A stretch of 64,000 nucleotides of DNA. Origin: Terriglobia bacterium. GTDB taxonomy: Bacteria > Acidobacteriota > Terriglobia > Bryobacterales > Bryobacteraceae. Where the stretch lies: the NCBI GenBank assembly GCA_020073305.1, contig JAIQFK010000013.1:124001-188000 (forward strand). The letters are read 5' to 3'. Within the stretch, counting starts at the first letter, position 1; each line of letters begins with the position of its first letter. Of this stretch, positions 46,116 through 53,867 are shown piece after piece. A program made the position numbers and the translations under genes. Under the pieces are notes generated by a model. That model was not told the origin of the DNA and searched no databases. It saw only the letters and a program-made list of their open reading frames with translations.

Positions 46116-49100
46116 ACTGCAAGTGTCGCATATTTGCGTTAGGCGCCAAACCAAAGATCCGTCCCGCGGTGCCGCAGTCCACGCAACCATCAGGGTTCCC
46201 GAGATTGACGTGGTTGAATAAGTTGAATGCTTCCACCCGGAACTGTCCTTGGAGTCGTTCCGTGAGCGTAAATCTCTTGAACACGGATGCGTCGGTATTG
46301 AACCAGCCGGGTCCTAAGAGCGTGTTGCGCCCCGCATTGCCGAAGGTGCCGATCGCCGGGCGCCTCCAGGGACCGCTGGTATCTCCGTTATTGGCCAGGA
46401 TGTCCGTAGCGCCCTGGTACCAATGATCCTGGTTCTGATTCGAAACCGATGTGCTGCCGACTTTATCCGGCCGGCAGACACCCACATCCTCGTCGGCTCC
46501 GCAATTCGAATAGCTCACGGTGAAACCTTGACCGCTCATCAAAACCAGATTTCCATTGGCTTGCCACCCTCCAACGACGAGATCCGCAGCCCGCGATGCA
46601 TTGGCCAAGTACCGTTTTCCTTTTCCGAACGGCAGCTCGTAGATGTTGGAGGCAACAAACACATGATTGCGCTGCCACTCGGGACGCCCGTAGTTGATGG
46701 TCCGGTCGATGGGGTAATACCCAGATTCGTGATTCTTGGCGTGCGCGTAGGTATAGTGAGCCAGCAGTGAATATCCGCTGCTGAAACGCTTCTCTACCTT
46801 GGTTTGCAGGGAGTTGTAATGGTTGTCGGCATCGTTGCCGAAGTAGCGGAAACCCTGCGTCCATCCGAACTTCTGGAAGTACGGCTTACGCTGGTCCGTG
46901 CTGAGTCCCTGGGCAAAGCCGACGAGTGTAGGCTGGTTGAAATCGTAATCCGGGCCCTCGCCCGCAAACACGTGAGTACCCTTGTTGCCTACATAGGCTG
47001 CTTCTACCGAGAGAGTCGACGTAAGCTGGCGCTGGAACGAGGCATTCCAGGCATCCAACGTGGCCAACCGCATCTTTTTCGGATACACAAAGCTTCTGAT
47101 CCCGACAGGTAGCAGCGGGTTTCCATTCGGACCCTTCGGCTGCTGGTCGAGAACCGTATTCACATCCAGGAACGGCGGCCCTTGCGAAAGATTGAAAACA
47201 CTCTCATAGTCGTTCGCCGGCGTCAACTGTTGAATACCGAGAACGGGAAGATTCTGAGTGACGCTGTGTCCAAAGATGGAGCCGAAAGTTCCCACATCGA
47301 AGGTTCGGCCGTAGCCAATGCGCACGACACTTTTTGAATTGACCTGATAAGCGATGCCCGCTCGAGGTGCCCAGTTGCCGAAACTGTTCTTCACGAATCC
47401 GTTTAGCGGAGTCTTATTGACGCCGGCGATCATTACCTCTCCGGTATCAATGTTGATCCAGCCGCCCTTGCGGTCGCCCGTGACTGTCTGTGGGTAGTAA
47501 ATCTCCCAACGCAGCCCATAGTTAAACGTCAGCTTGGGCGTCACGCGCCAGGTATCTTGCGCATAGAAGAATTGCCGGTTCTGCCGCTCGCCTGCATCCA
47601 GGGAGTTGGAGACGTAACGTTGAAAGCTGTTGACGTCGCCAACAAGATAGCTGGCCAGGCCTAACCCGCCTCCGTCAGGGCCTCGCGTCGTATCGGGAGC
47701 GAAATAAAGCTCACCGGACCGGTGCTGGTCGCTCGGGACGCGCAGGTTCTGCAGGTAACGGAAGTCGACGCCGAACTTAAACGTGTGGTTGTTATGGATG
47801 TACGACCAATTGTTGACGAATTGGAACTGCTGCATCCTCTCGATGAGCGGGCAGTTGCAATTATTGAAAAGGGAATACCCAAAATCAAACCCTCCGGGTC
47901 CCTGAATTCCGAAGTGCGGCATGCTCAGCGTCGTCGGATCGTTCGAAAAGTTCAACCCGGGCGCGCCGGCGTCCTGGGCGTACGAACCCGTGGCCAGAGG
48001 GTTGACGAAGATGCGCTGTTTATACCAGCCGAAACGGAAGTCGGTCAGCAGGTGCGGCTTAACGGTGTAGTCGAAACCGGACGCCAGGCTTTGGGGCCGC
48101 GTGTCACCTTTGCCGACATAGCCGACGGGGTTTAGCTGAGGTCCGCCTACGATGGGCCCAAAAGCGCCGGGAGCCTGCTTGAGGAATTGCGTGAACGTGT
48201 AGCGGCCGAAAAAGCGTAGCTTGTCGCTCTGGAAATGATCCACCCGCACATTGAAGACGTCCCCATTGAACTGATCATTGGAGGAGGTCGAAAAATTGGG
48301 ATCCGTGGGCGCAGCTCCAGTGATGTTCGGCAAGGGAATCAGCTTCAAGAGGTTGATTGCCGGCTGCGATAAGCTGCTCTCGGGAATTCTGTTGCCAGCA
48401 AACGGCTGTCTCTGTGCCGGCGTCGCACCGCTCGTCGGATCAAAAATGTTCTGCCCGGACGCCGCGGCAAGGGCACTCAAATCACCCGTTCGCTCCGCCG
48501 CGGTGGGAACCCGCATCAGGACGGAACCCGCGTCCTTGGCGCGAGTTCCTTGGTAGTCTCCGAAGAAGAAGGTTTTGTTCTTAATGATCGGACCGCCGAT
48601 GGAGCCGCCAAACTGGCTCCAAAGGCTTTGGGGAATCAACCGGCCGCTCGAATCAATCGGCACCGATTGCGTAAAAGGATTTCGCGCCTGAGTCAGATCG
48701 TTGTTGCGGAACATGAAGGCGCTGCCGTGGAGGCTGTTGGTGCCCGACTTGGTGGACGTGGTTACCACACCTGCCTGCGCCTGTCCGAATTCTGCATCGA
48801 AGTTGGCGCTCGTAATTTTCGCCTGAACCACCGAATCGAGATCCGGCACGACGATCATGTTGCCGTACATGAAGTCCCGGTTATCGGTGCCGTCCAGCAG
48901 GTAACCCAGACCAGTAAAGTGCTGGCCGTTGACGTTGACAGCAATACCACCCTGTGGATTCTCAGTCGAAGTGTCGTTCCAGTTGAACTGAATCGACCCG
49001 GGAGTCAGCAGCAGGAGCTGTGTAAAGTTCCGGTTAATTGTGGGCAACTCCAGCACAGCCTTCTCACTGAGGGTCGTCGCCACATCGGTGCGTTCGACTT

Positions 49101-49569
49101 TGAGCAAGGGAACTTCCTCTGAGACGTTGATCGTCTGGGTCAAGTCGCCAGGCTGCAGGGTCACATCCACCGTGGTGACGGTGTCGACCGCCAGATCCAC
49201 GCTCTCCTGGACGGCGGTTTTGAACCCAGCCAGCTCCACTTTGACGCGATAGCGCCCCACGATCAAATGGGTCTGGCTGTAGTTGCCCGATTCATTGGTA
49301 ATGGTGGTGTAGTTGATGTTCTTTTGCAGGTCTGTAATCGTTACCGCGGCTTTAGGGACTCCGGCACCCGAGGAATCATATACGGTACCCGCGATACTGC
49401 CATATACAGCCTGACCGAAAGCATTCCGGCCGGCGCCCATCCATCCGAGCAGGAGCAGACAGACCAGGGTCAGACCGGCATTGGCCACCCGCTTCGACTC
49501 GTGTCGCATTACGCTCCAAAAAAAACACGCACCCGTGCGCGCCATCAATTCTTCCACTCTGGTCGGCAT
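46093..49569 (-). CDS. Large TonB-dependent receptor with carboxypeptidase-regulatory domain
   Basis: The product is up to 1,158 residues long. After a signal peptide comes a carboxypeptidase-regulatory-like beta domain (GSIAGTVYDSSGAGVPKAAVTI). A plug follows (VPLLKVERTDVATTLSEKAVLELP) with LDGTDNRD and the variable barrel, ending with a C-terminal Phe (HLQFGLRFDF), a common outer-membrane terminal signature. This Oar-like receptor type is expanded in acidobacteria and probably imports oligosaccharides. Both ATG 49569 (GGAGGA upstream) and ATG 49509 (GGAG upstream) have ribosome-binding sites; the second gives a normal signal peptide. Confidence 0.9.
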   Translation of the reverse strand: MPTRVEELMARTGACFFWSVMRHESKRVANAGLTLVCLLLLGWMGAGRNAFGQAVYGSIAGTVYDSSGAGVPKAAVTITDLQKNINYTTITNESGNYSQTHLIVGRYRVKVELAGFKTAVQESVDLAVDTVTTVDVTLQPGDLTQTINVSEEVPLLKVERTDVATTLSEKAVLELPTINRNFTQLLLLTPGSIQFNWNDTSTENPQGGIAVNVNGQHFTGLGYLLDGTDNRDFMYGNMIVVPDLDSVVQAKITSANFDAEFGQAQAGVVTTSTKSGTNSLHGSAFMFRNNDLTQARNPFTQSVPIDSSGRLIPQSLWSQFGGSIGGPIIKNKTFFFGDYQGTRAKDAGSVLMRVPTAAERTGDLSALAAASGQNIFDPTSGATPAQRQPFAGNRIPESSLSQPAINLLKLIPLPNITGAAPTDPNFSTSSNDQFNGDVFNVRVDHFQSDKLRFFGRYTFTQFLKQAPGAFGPIVGGPQLNPVGYVGKGDTRPQSLASGFDYTVKPHLLTDFRFGWYKQRIFVNPLATGSYAQDAGAPGLNFSNDPTTLSMPHFGIQGPGGFDFGYSLFNNCNCPLIERMQQFQFVNNWSYIHNNHTFKFGVDFRYLQNLRVPSDQHRSGELYFAPDTTRGPDGGGLGLASYLVGDVNSFQRYVSNSLDAGERQNRQFFYAQDTWRVTPKLTFNYGLRWEIYYPQTVTGDRKGGWINIDTGEVMIAGVNKTPLNGFVKNSFGNWAPRAGIAYQVNSKSVVRIGYGRTFDVGTFGSIFGHSVTQNLPVLGIQQLTPANDYESVFNLSQGPPFLDVNTVLDQQPKGPNGNPLLPVGIRSFVYPKKMRLATLDAWNASFQRQLTSTLSVEAAYVGNKGTHVFAGEGPDYDFNQPTLVGFAQGLSTDQRKPYFQKFGWTQGFRYFGNDADNHYNSLQTKVEKRFSSGYSLLAHYTYAHAKNHESGYYPIDRTINYGRPEWQRNHVFVASNIYELPFGKGKRYLANASRAADLVVGGWQANGNLVLMSGQGFTVSYSNCGADEDVGVCRPDKVGSTSVSNQNQDHWYQGATDILANNGDTSGPWRRPAIGTFGNAGRNTLLGPGWFNTDASVFKRFTLTERLQGQFRVEAFNLFNHVNLGNPDGCVDCGTAGRIFGLAPNANMRHLQFGLRFDF

Positions 49570-49660
49570 TTTCGTTCGTCCTCCGGTTCAAGCCCGACTG
49601 AAATTCAGTCTCGGGCGTTAGAGCTTACAAGCGGTCGACTGGAAACTAACGGATTGTGAT

Positions 49661-49690
49661 TATCTATCATCTAGCGGTTCTCCTTGTCAA
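49661..49690 (-). promoter_or_regulatory. Sigma-70 promoter of the large receptor gene
   Basis: On the - strand TTGACA (49690-49685), 18 bases, then TAGATA (49666-49661). It leaves a leader of about 85 bases before ATG 49569. The remaining 90 bases to the next gene hold no recognisable feature. Confidence 0.5.
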
Positions 49691-49778
49691 GGCTTTTTTC
49701 GGGCCGGGATGGACAGACAAAGCCTGCCGAGACTGAGCCGCAATCAAAAGGAAGCGGTTGCACAGCGTACAGACTCCC

Positions 49779-51566
49779 TCATTTCCACCCCACCGACCAC
49801 TCCACTCCGCCCACGATTGCCCGGCCGGGCATCACGACGCCGAGGACTTCCTCGTAGTGTGTGCCGGTGATGTTGGTGAGCTGCACAAAGGGCCGCAGCG
49901 CGTGTTCGCCCCATGCGCCATAGATGTCCCAGAGCGCGTACGGATCGCGCGCGCGGCGGTTGAGCGCTCCGATCCGCGTCCGGGCCAGCAGGTGATGGGA
50001 GAAGCTTCCGCGCCATTCCGCGACCGCCGATTGCGACGGGTAGTTGAACACGTACCTCGACATGAGGTCGACGAACTCCGCCTGCGCGCCGTGGATGGCG
50101 GTGTAGCGGAGCGAGAGGGTCTGCCCCGCGGAGATCCGTGTGTCTAGCGACGCCTCAACGCCGGTGAAGTGCAGCCGGTCCACGTTGGTAGCTCGCCAGA
50201 TGTCCGTCGCGGACTGGCGCACATAATCGATGCCGTCGCGTTCCCGGCGATGGAATACAGCCACATCCGCGCGCAGACGGGCAGCCGGAGTCCACTGCGC
50301 GCCTGCTTCATAACTCCATGCGCGTTCGGGCCGCAGATTCGGGCTGCCGACGTTCGCCGGATCGTGATAGTAAAGATCGGTGTAAGTCGGGAGACGAAAC
50401 GCGTGGCTGCCGCTGGCACGCAATTTCAGATGCGAATTGATCCACACGCCGCCGCTGACCGAGGGCGAACTCTCCACCGACAGCCCGCCGTAGACGTTCT
50501 CCCGGATTCCCGCGGCGAAGGAAAAGTGCTTGAGCGCGCGCACGTCGATCGACACGTACCCCGCTCCGTAGTCGCGCTCATGATTGCCCAGATTGTTGCT
50601 TACGATCGCATCGCGATAAAACTCCGCTCCATAGTGGAGCCGGACATTCTCGCGAAGCGTATCGCTGCGGCGCAGCGTGCCCACGTAGCTTTCGACAGCG
50701 TGGTGATTGGTGTAAATTTCCGGCTGATCGCGGAACAGGACAAACAGGTCGCTGTGGCGGCGGAAGGCGAATGAGGCTTCGGTGTCCGGCCCGATGGCCT
50801 GGCGCACGGAAGCGAACCAGGTCTTGGTGTCTTCCCAGGAGTTGAAATTGCCGTAGAACTGGTCGGCGCCGAACGGGCGGTCATCATAGGCCAGCGTCAC
50901 ATCGCTCGCGCCGAGGGCAGAGAGCCAGTGCGTGGAGGAATCTATCGCCAGGTTGCGGTAGTCGCGGTCGGGCCGGAATCCACTCGAAAAATCGCGCGAG
51001 AACGCGATCTGCTCGGCGAGATTGGAGTGGACCAGCGACAGAGAGCCGCGCTCCTGGTTGACCCCGAAATTTCCGGCCGCCGTGCGCAAGCGAAATTCAG
51101 AGGACTCCGGCGGGTCGGTGATGACGTTGATGACGCCTCCCACCGCGTCCGAACCGTACATCGTGGATCCCGAGCCGCGCAGCACTTCCACGCGCGCGAT
51201 CCCTTCCGGCGGCACAGGCACGTCCATATTGTGGTGGCCGGACTGGGCGTCGTTGATGCGGATGCCGTTCAACAGCACCAGGGTCTGGCCGAAACTCGCG
51301 CCGCGGATCGAGACGTCGGATTGCACGCCGTTGGGCGCGCGCTCACCGAGATCGAGCGACGCATCCAGCCGCAATGCATCCATCCAGCTATTCAGGAGCA
51401 GCGCATCCGCGCGAAGCGGTAACACGGTGACCGACCGATCCAGTTCGTCCAGGTTCAGCGGCTCCCAGGTTCCAGTCACCACGATGGAGTCTGACCGGGC
51501 AGGGATTTGCGCCGGGGCGGGGAACGACACCAGTAGCGCGGAGATCAGGATACAGGGAACGCGCAC
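49779..51566 (-). CDS. BtuB-like TonB-dependent receptor
   Basis: A 595-residue outer-membrane receptor of the vitamin B12/siderophore type: signal peptide, plug with VSIRGASFGQTLVLLNGIRIND, VEVLRGSGSTMYGSDAVGGVINVIT, then a 22-strand-type barrel including AFRLPTYTDLYYHDPANVGSPNLRPE. Short length and LDLGERAPNGVQSDVSIRG resemble BtuB more than ferric-siderophore receptors, but cobalamin is a guess. No cobalamin riboswitch was seen upstream; the ftsB gene lies 6 bases before it. Confidence 0.82.
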   Translation of the reverse strand: MRVPCILISALLVSFPAPAQIPARSDSIVVTGTWEPLNLDELDRSVTVLPLRADALLLNSWMDALRLDASLDLGERAPNGVQSDVSIRGASFGQTLVLLNGIRINDAQSGHHNMDVPVPPEGIARVEVLRGSGSTMYGSDAVGGVINVITDPPESSEFRLRTAAGNFGVNQERGSLSLVHSNLAEQIAFSRDFSSGFRPDRDYRNLAIDSSTHWLSALGASDVTLAYDDRPFGADQFYGNFNSWEDTKTWFASVRQAIGPDTEASFAFRRHSDLFVLFRDQPEIYTNHHAVESYVGTLRRSDTLRENVRLHYGAEFYRDAIVSNNLGNHERDYGAGYVSIDVRALKHFSFAAGIRENVYGGLSVESSPSVSGGVWINSHLKLRASGSHAFRLPTYTDLYYHDPANVGSPNLRPERAWSYEAGAQWTPAARLRADVAVFHRRERDGIDYVRQSATDIWRATNVDRLHFTGVEASLDTRISAGQTLSLRYTAIHGAQAEFVDLMSRYVFNYPSQSAVAEWRGSFSHHLLARTRIGALNRRARDPYALWDIYGAWGEHALRPFVQLTNITGTHYEEVLGVVMPGRAIVGGVEWSVGWK

Positions 51567-51572
51567 GGCTGG

Positions 51573-51884
51573 TTACGGCTGCGCGGCGGGGCTCTTCGGA
51601 GCGACGGGCTCTTGCAGGATAAAAACCTTCTCGCCGGGGCGGACCAGTTTGAGACGCTGCCGGATTTCCAGCTCTTGCGCCGATTCGTCCTCGCGCAGGC
51701 GTTCAATGCGCGCGCGGCGAAACTCAATGTCCCGGTGCAGGTCGGCGTTCTGCTTCTCCAGCGAGCGAATCTCTTTCTGCCTCTGCATTAATGCCGGGAC
51801 GCCGTCGCGCAACGTCACCAAGGCATAGCTGGCCGCCACCAGAACCGCCACCGCGTAACTGAATTTTGCCACTTTGGATCTCAT
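51573..51884 (-). CDS. FtsB/DivIC septum-formation initiator protein
   Basis: A 103-residue bitopic protein with a short cytoplasmic start, one membrane span (AVAVLVAASYALVTL, about residues 9-23) and a coiled coil (QRQKEIRSLEKQNADLHRDIEFRRARIERLRED). It is followed by the family's RLKLVRPGEKVFIL segment. It should bridge FtsQ and FtsL at the division site. The ATG at 51884 begins the conserved part; TACTAT (51904-51909, - strand) may be the -10 box. Its pairing with a TonB-dependent receptor gene is unusual. Confidence 0.85.
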   Translation of the reverse strand: MRSKVAKFSYAVAVLVAASYALVTLRDGVPALMQRQKEIRSLEKQNADLHRDIEFRRARIERLREDESAQELEIRQRLKLVRPGEKVFILQEPVAPKSPAAQP

Positions 51885-51945
51885 CGAAGCGCCCGAAAAA
51901 TAAATAGTACCATCGGATGAAGATTCTGCTGCACAAAAATCAAAT

Positions 51946-52266
51946 ATGACGGACAAAATTGTCGTGCTCAGCACAGCGTCCAGCGCCGAGGAGGCCGAAA
52001 GGATTGCGCGCGGCCTGGTGGAAGCGCGGCTGGCCGCCTGCGTGAACGTGGTTCCGGGCATGCGCAGCTTCTATCGCTGGAAGGGAAGCATCGAAGACGC
52101 GGCGGAGTGGATGCTCGTCATCAAGTCCTCCCGCGGGTGCTTCGAGGCTCTGCGAACGGCGCTGGAAAAACTGCACTCCTACGAAGTCCCGGAAGTGATC
52201 GCGCTTTCCGTGATTGACGGCGCGAAGAATTACCTGAACTGGATGGACGGCGAGCTTGGCGCGTGA
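51946..52266 (+). CDS. cutA: Divalent cation tolerance protein CutA
   Basis: A 106-residue trimeric ferredoxin-like protein. The signature KIVVLSTASSAEEAERIARGLVEARLAACVNVVPGMRSFYRWKG is the CutA1 N-terminus, and SYEVPEVIALSVIDGAKNYLNWM its C-terminus. Linked to copper tolerance in E. coli, its true biochemical role is unclear. Its end overlaps the HAD gene. Confidence 0.93.
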   Translation: MTDKIVVLSTASSAEEAERIARGLVEARLAACVNVVPGMRSFYRWKGSIEDAAEWMLVIKSSRGCFEALRTALEKLHSYEVPEVIALSVIDGAKNYLNWMDGELGA

Positions 52267-52903
52267 TCTGGCTCTGATCCTGGATATGGACGGCGTCATC
52301 ATCCATTCCAACCCGCTGCATCGCCAGGCGTGGGAACTATACGGCCGGCGCTTTGGAATCGACGTCGATGAGGCCATGCACCAGCGGATGTACGGCCGGC
52401 GGAACGACGACATCGTGCGCGATTTTTTCGGCTTGCACCTGACACCGGACGAGGTTCGCGAACACGGGGCGGCCAAGGAGCGCCTGTATCGCGAAATGAT
52501 GGGGCCGGTATTCAACCAGTCGCTGGTTCCGGGTGTCCGCGAATTTCTCGAGCGGCATCGCGATCTTCCCATCGCCATGGCGACCAGTGCCGAGCCCGAA
52601 AACGTCGAGTTTCTCCTCGAATCCGCGCGGCTCCGCGCGCACTTCCGTGCCGTGGTGGATGGGCATCAGGTGCGCCACCCGAAACCGCACCCGGAGATTT
52701 ATCGGAAGGCAGCCGAACTGCTGGGAGTTGCGCCCCCCGATTGCGTGGCCTTTGAAGACTCTTTTGCGGGCGTCCAGTCGGCGCGGGCAGCCGGGATGGC
52801 TGTAGTTGGCGTCCTGACGACGCATGACGAACTGCCGGGGGTCGACCTGGAGATCCGCGATTTTAACAGCCCGGAACTGGAGCCTTGGCTCGCCAGCAGG
52901 TAA
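52256..52903 (+). CDS. HAD-family phosphatase/phosphomutase
   Basis: A 215-residue HAD hydrolase with a helical C1 cap. Motif I is ALILDMDGVIIHS (Asp10, Asp12), motif II IAMATSAEP, motif III HPKPHPEIYRKA and motif IV AFEDSFAGVQSA. It is closest in style to beta-phosphoglucomutase-like or sugar phosphatases; the substrate is unknown. It starts with TTG at 52256, overlapping cutA by 11 bases. Its stop TAA forms part of the -10 box of the next gene. Confidence 0.85.
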   Translation: MARDLALILDMDGVIIHSNPLHRQAWELYGRRFGIDVDEAMHQRMYGRRNDDIVRDFFGLHLTPDEVREHGAAKERLYREMMGPVFNQSLVPGVREFLERHRDLPIAMATSAEPENVEFLLESARLRAHFRAVVDGHQVRHPKPHPEIYRKAAELLGVAPPDCVAFEDSFAGVQSARAAGMAVVGVLTTHDELPGVDLEIRDFNSPELEPWLASR

Positions 52904-52906
52904 AAT
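52901..52906 (+). promoter_or_regulatory. TAAAAT -10-like box overlapping a stop codon
   Basis: TAAAAT includes the TAA stop of the HAD gene and ends 9 bases before the ATG at 52916. No Shine-Dalgarno lies between them. Confidence 0.4.
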
Positions 52907-52915
52907 CAGTAACAG

Positions 52916-53386
52916 ATGTTGCGACCGTTTCTGCTGCTATTTGTTTCCGCCATCGTCCTGTTGGGACAGAAGTACACCGGACCCCAACCGGAGAAGGCCG
53001 ATCTTCCCTATCTCATCCATGCGGATGCCCTGGTGCCCACCGAGGCCACAGAGGCCAAGGAGGAGAACCGGAAAGACGAGGTCATCTACGTGATCGAGGG
53101 AGCCAGCTCGTCGGTGGCCACTCCGCTGGCCAGCCCGGCTTTTTTGATTCGCGCCGGCCAGCTTGCTGCCGACAAGCTGGAAATTTACAAGCTCGAGGCG
53201 AAAAACGGCCGGCGTGAGATTCTCTTCTCCCGCAAGAAGAAGCAGATGGCGCGGGCCATCCGCTGTACCGCCAGCCGCGTGGGCGACGACCTTTTCAAGC
53301 TCGAAGTGGACGAAAGCCTCGGAAACGGAGAGTATTCCATCACGCCTAACGGGTCGAACCAGGTGTTTTGTTTCCGCGTGTACTAG
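52916..53386 (+). CDS. Secreted hypothetical protein
   Basis: A 156-residue protein with a signal peptide (LRPFLLLFVSAIVLLG) and an otherwise soluble, beta-rich sequence (VIYVIEGASSSVATPLASPAFLIRAG, SITPNGSNQVFCFRVY). The family was not recognised. A single domain resembling an adhesin-like or sugar-binding beta fold is possible, but the sequence alone does not show it. It precedes rpsO by 82 bases. Confidence 0.7.
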   Translation: MLRPFLLLFVSAIVLLGQKYTGPQPEKADLPYLIHADALVPTEATEAKEENRKDEVIYVIEGASSSVATPLASPAFLIRAGQLAADKLEIYKLEAKNGRREILFSRKKKQMARAIRCTASRVGDDLFKLEVDESLGNGEYSITPNGSNQVFCFRVY

Positions 53387-53410
53387 ACACGAACCCTCCG
53401 CTTTTTGTGT

Positions 53411-53455
53411 TATGCTAGATACCGTATCAAAACGAGATAAAGAGAAGACAAGGAG
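53411..53455 (+). promoter_or_regulatory. rpsO promoter -10 and ribosome-binding site
   Basis: TATGCT at 53411-53416 is a likely -10 box. AAGGAG at 53450-53455 lies 13 bases before the rpsO ATG, a rather long spacing. Confidence 0.4.
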
Positions 53456-53468
53456 CAGCAAGCTCTAG

Positions 53469-53738
53469 ATGGCATTGGCGGCAGACGCAAAACGACAGAT
53501 TCTTGCCAAGAATCAAATCCACAAATCTGATACGGGATCTCCCGAAGTCCAGATAGCTTTCCTGAGCGGACGGATTGTCCAGCTTCAGGAGCACTTCCAG
53601 GCGCATAAGAAAGACCACGCCTCGCGTAGAGGTTTGTTAATGATGGTTGCCAGGCGCCGCCGGCTTCTGACGTATCTGAAGAGTACCAGCCCGGAACGTT
53701 ACAAGAACGTTCTGACCAAGCTCGCCATCCGTCATTAG
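53469..53738 (+). CDS. rpsO: 30S ribosomal protein S15
   Basis: The 89-residue S15 protein is complete, with the universal [23 protein letters not shown] and [23 protein letters not shown] segments that bind 16S rRNA. It stands in its standard place ahead of pnp. Confidence 0.97.
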   Translation: MALAADAKRQILAKNQIHKSDTGSPEVQIAFLSGRIVQLQEHFQAHKKDHASRRGLLMMVARRRRLLTYLKSTSPERYKNVLTKLAIRH

Positions 53739-53750
53739 AGCACGCTCGTT

Positions 53751-53774
53751 GAGGGGCGAACTGAGTTTCGCCTC
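53751..53774 (+). promoter_or_regulatory. Stem-loop between rpsO and pnp
   Basis: GAGGGGCGAA (53751-53760) can pair with TTTCGCCTC (53766-53774) with a two-base bulge and a five-base loop. In E. coli RNase III cleaves at a hairpin in this same intergenic spot and PNPase then represses its own mRNA; a similar role here is inferred from position only. Confidence 0.35.
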
Positions 53775-53867
53775 GAGATCGATCCGCCGCCTTCCCCGCA
53801 TCCTCTCAATTCCGTCTCACACTTGATACCCGGCCGAGGTTTGATGCCCGGCCCTGGAGACATTGAG

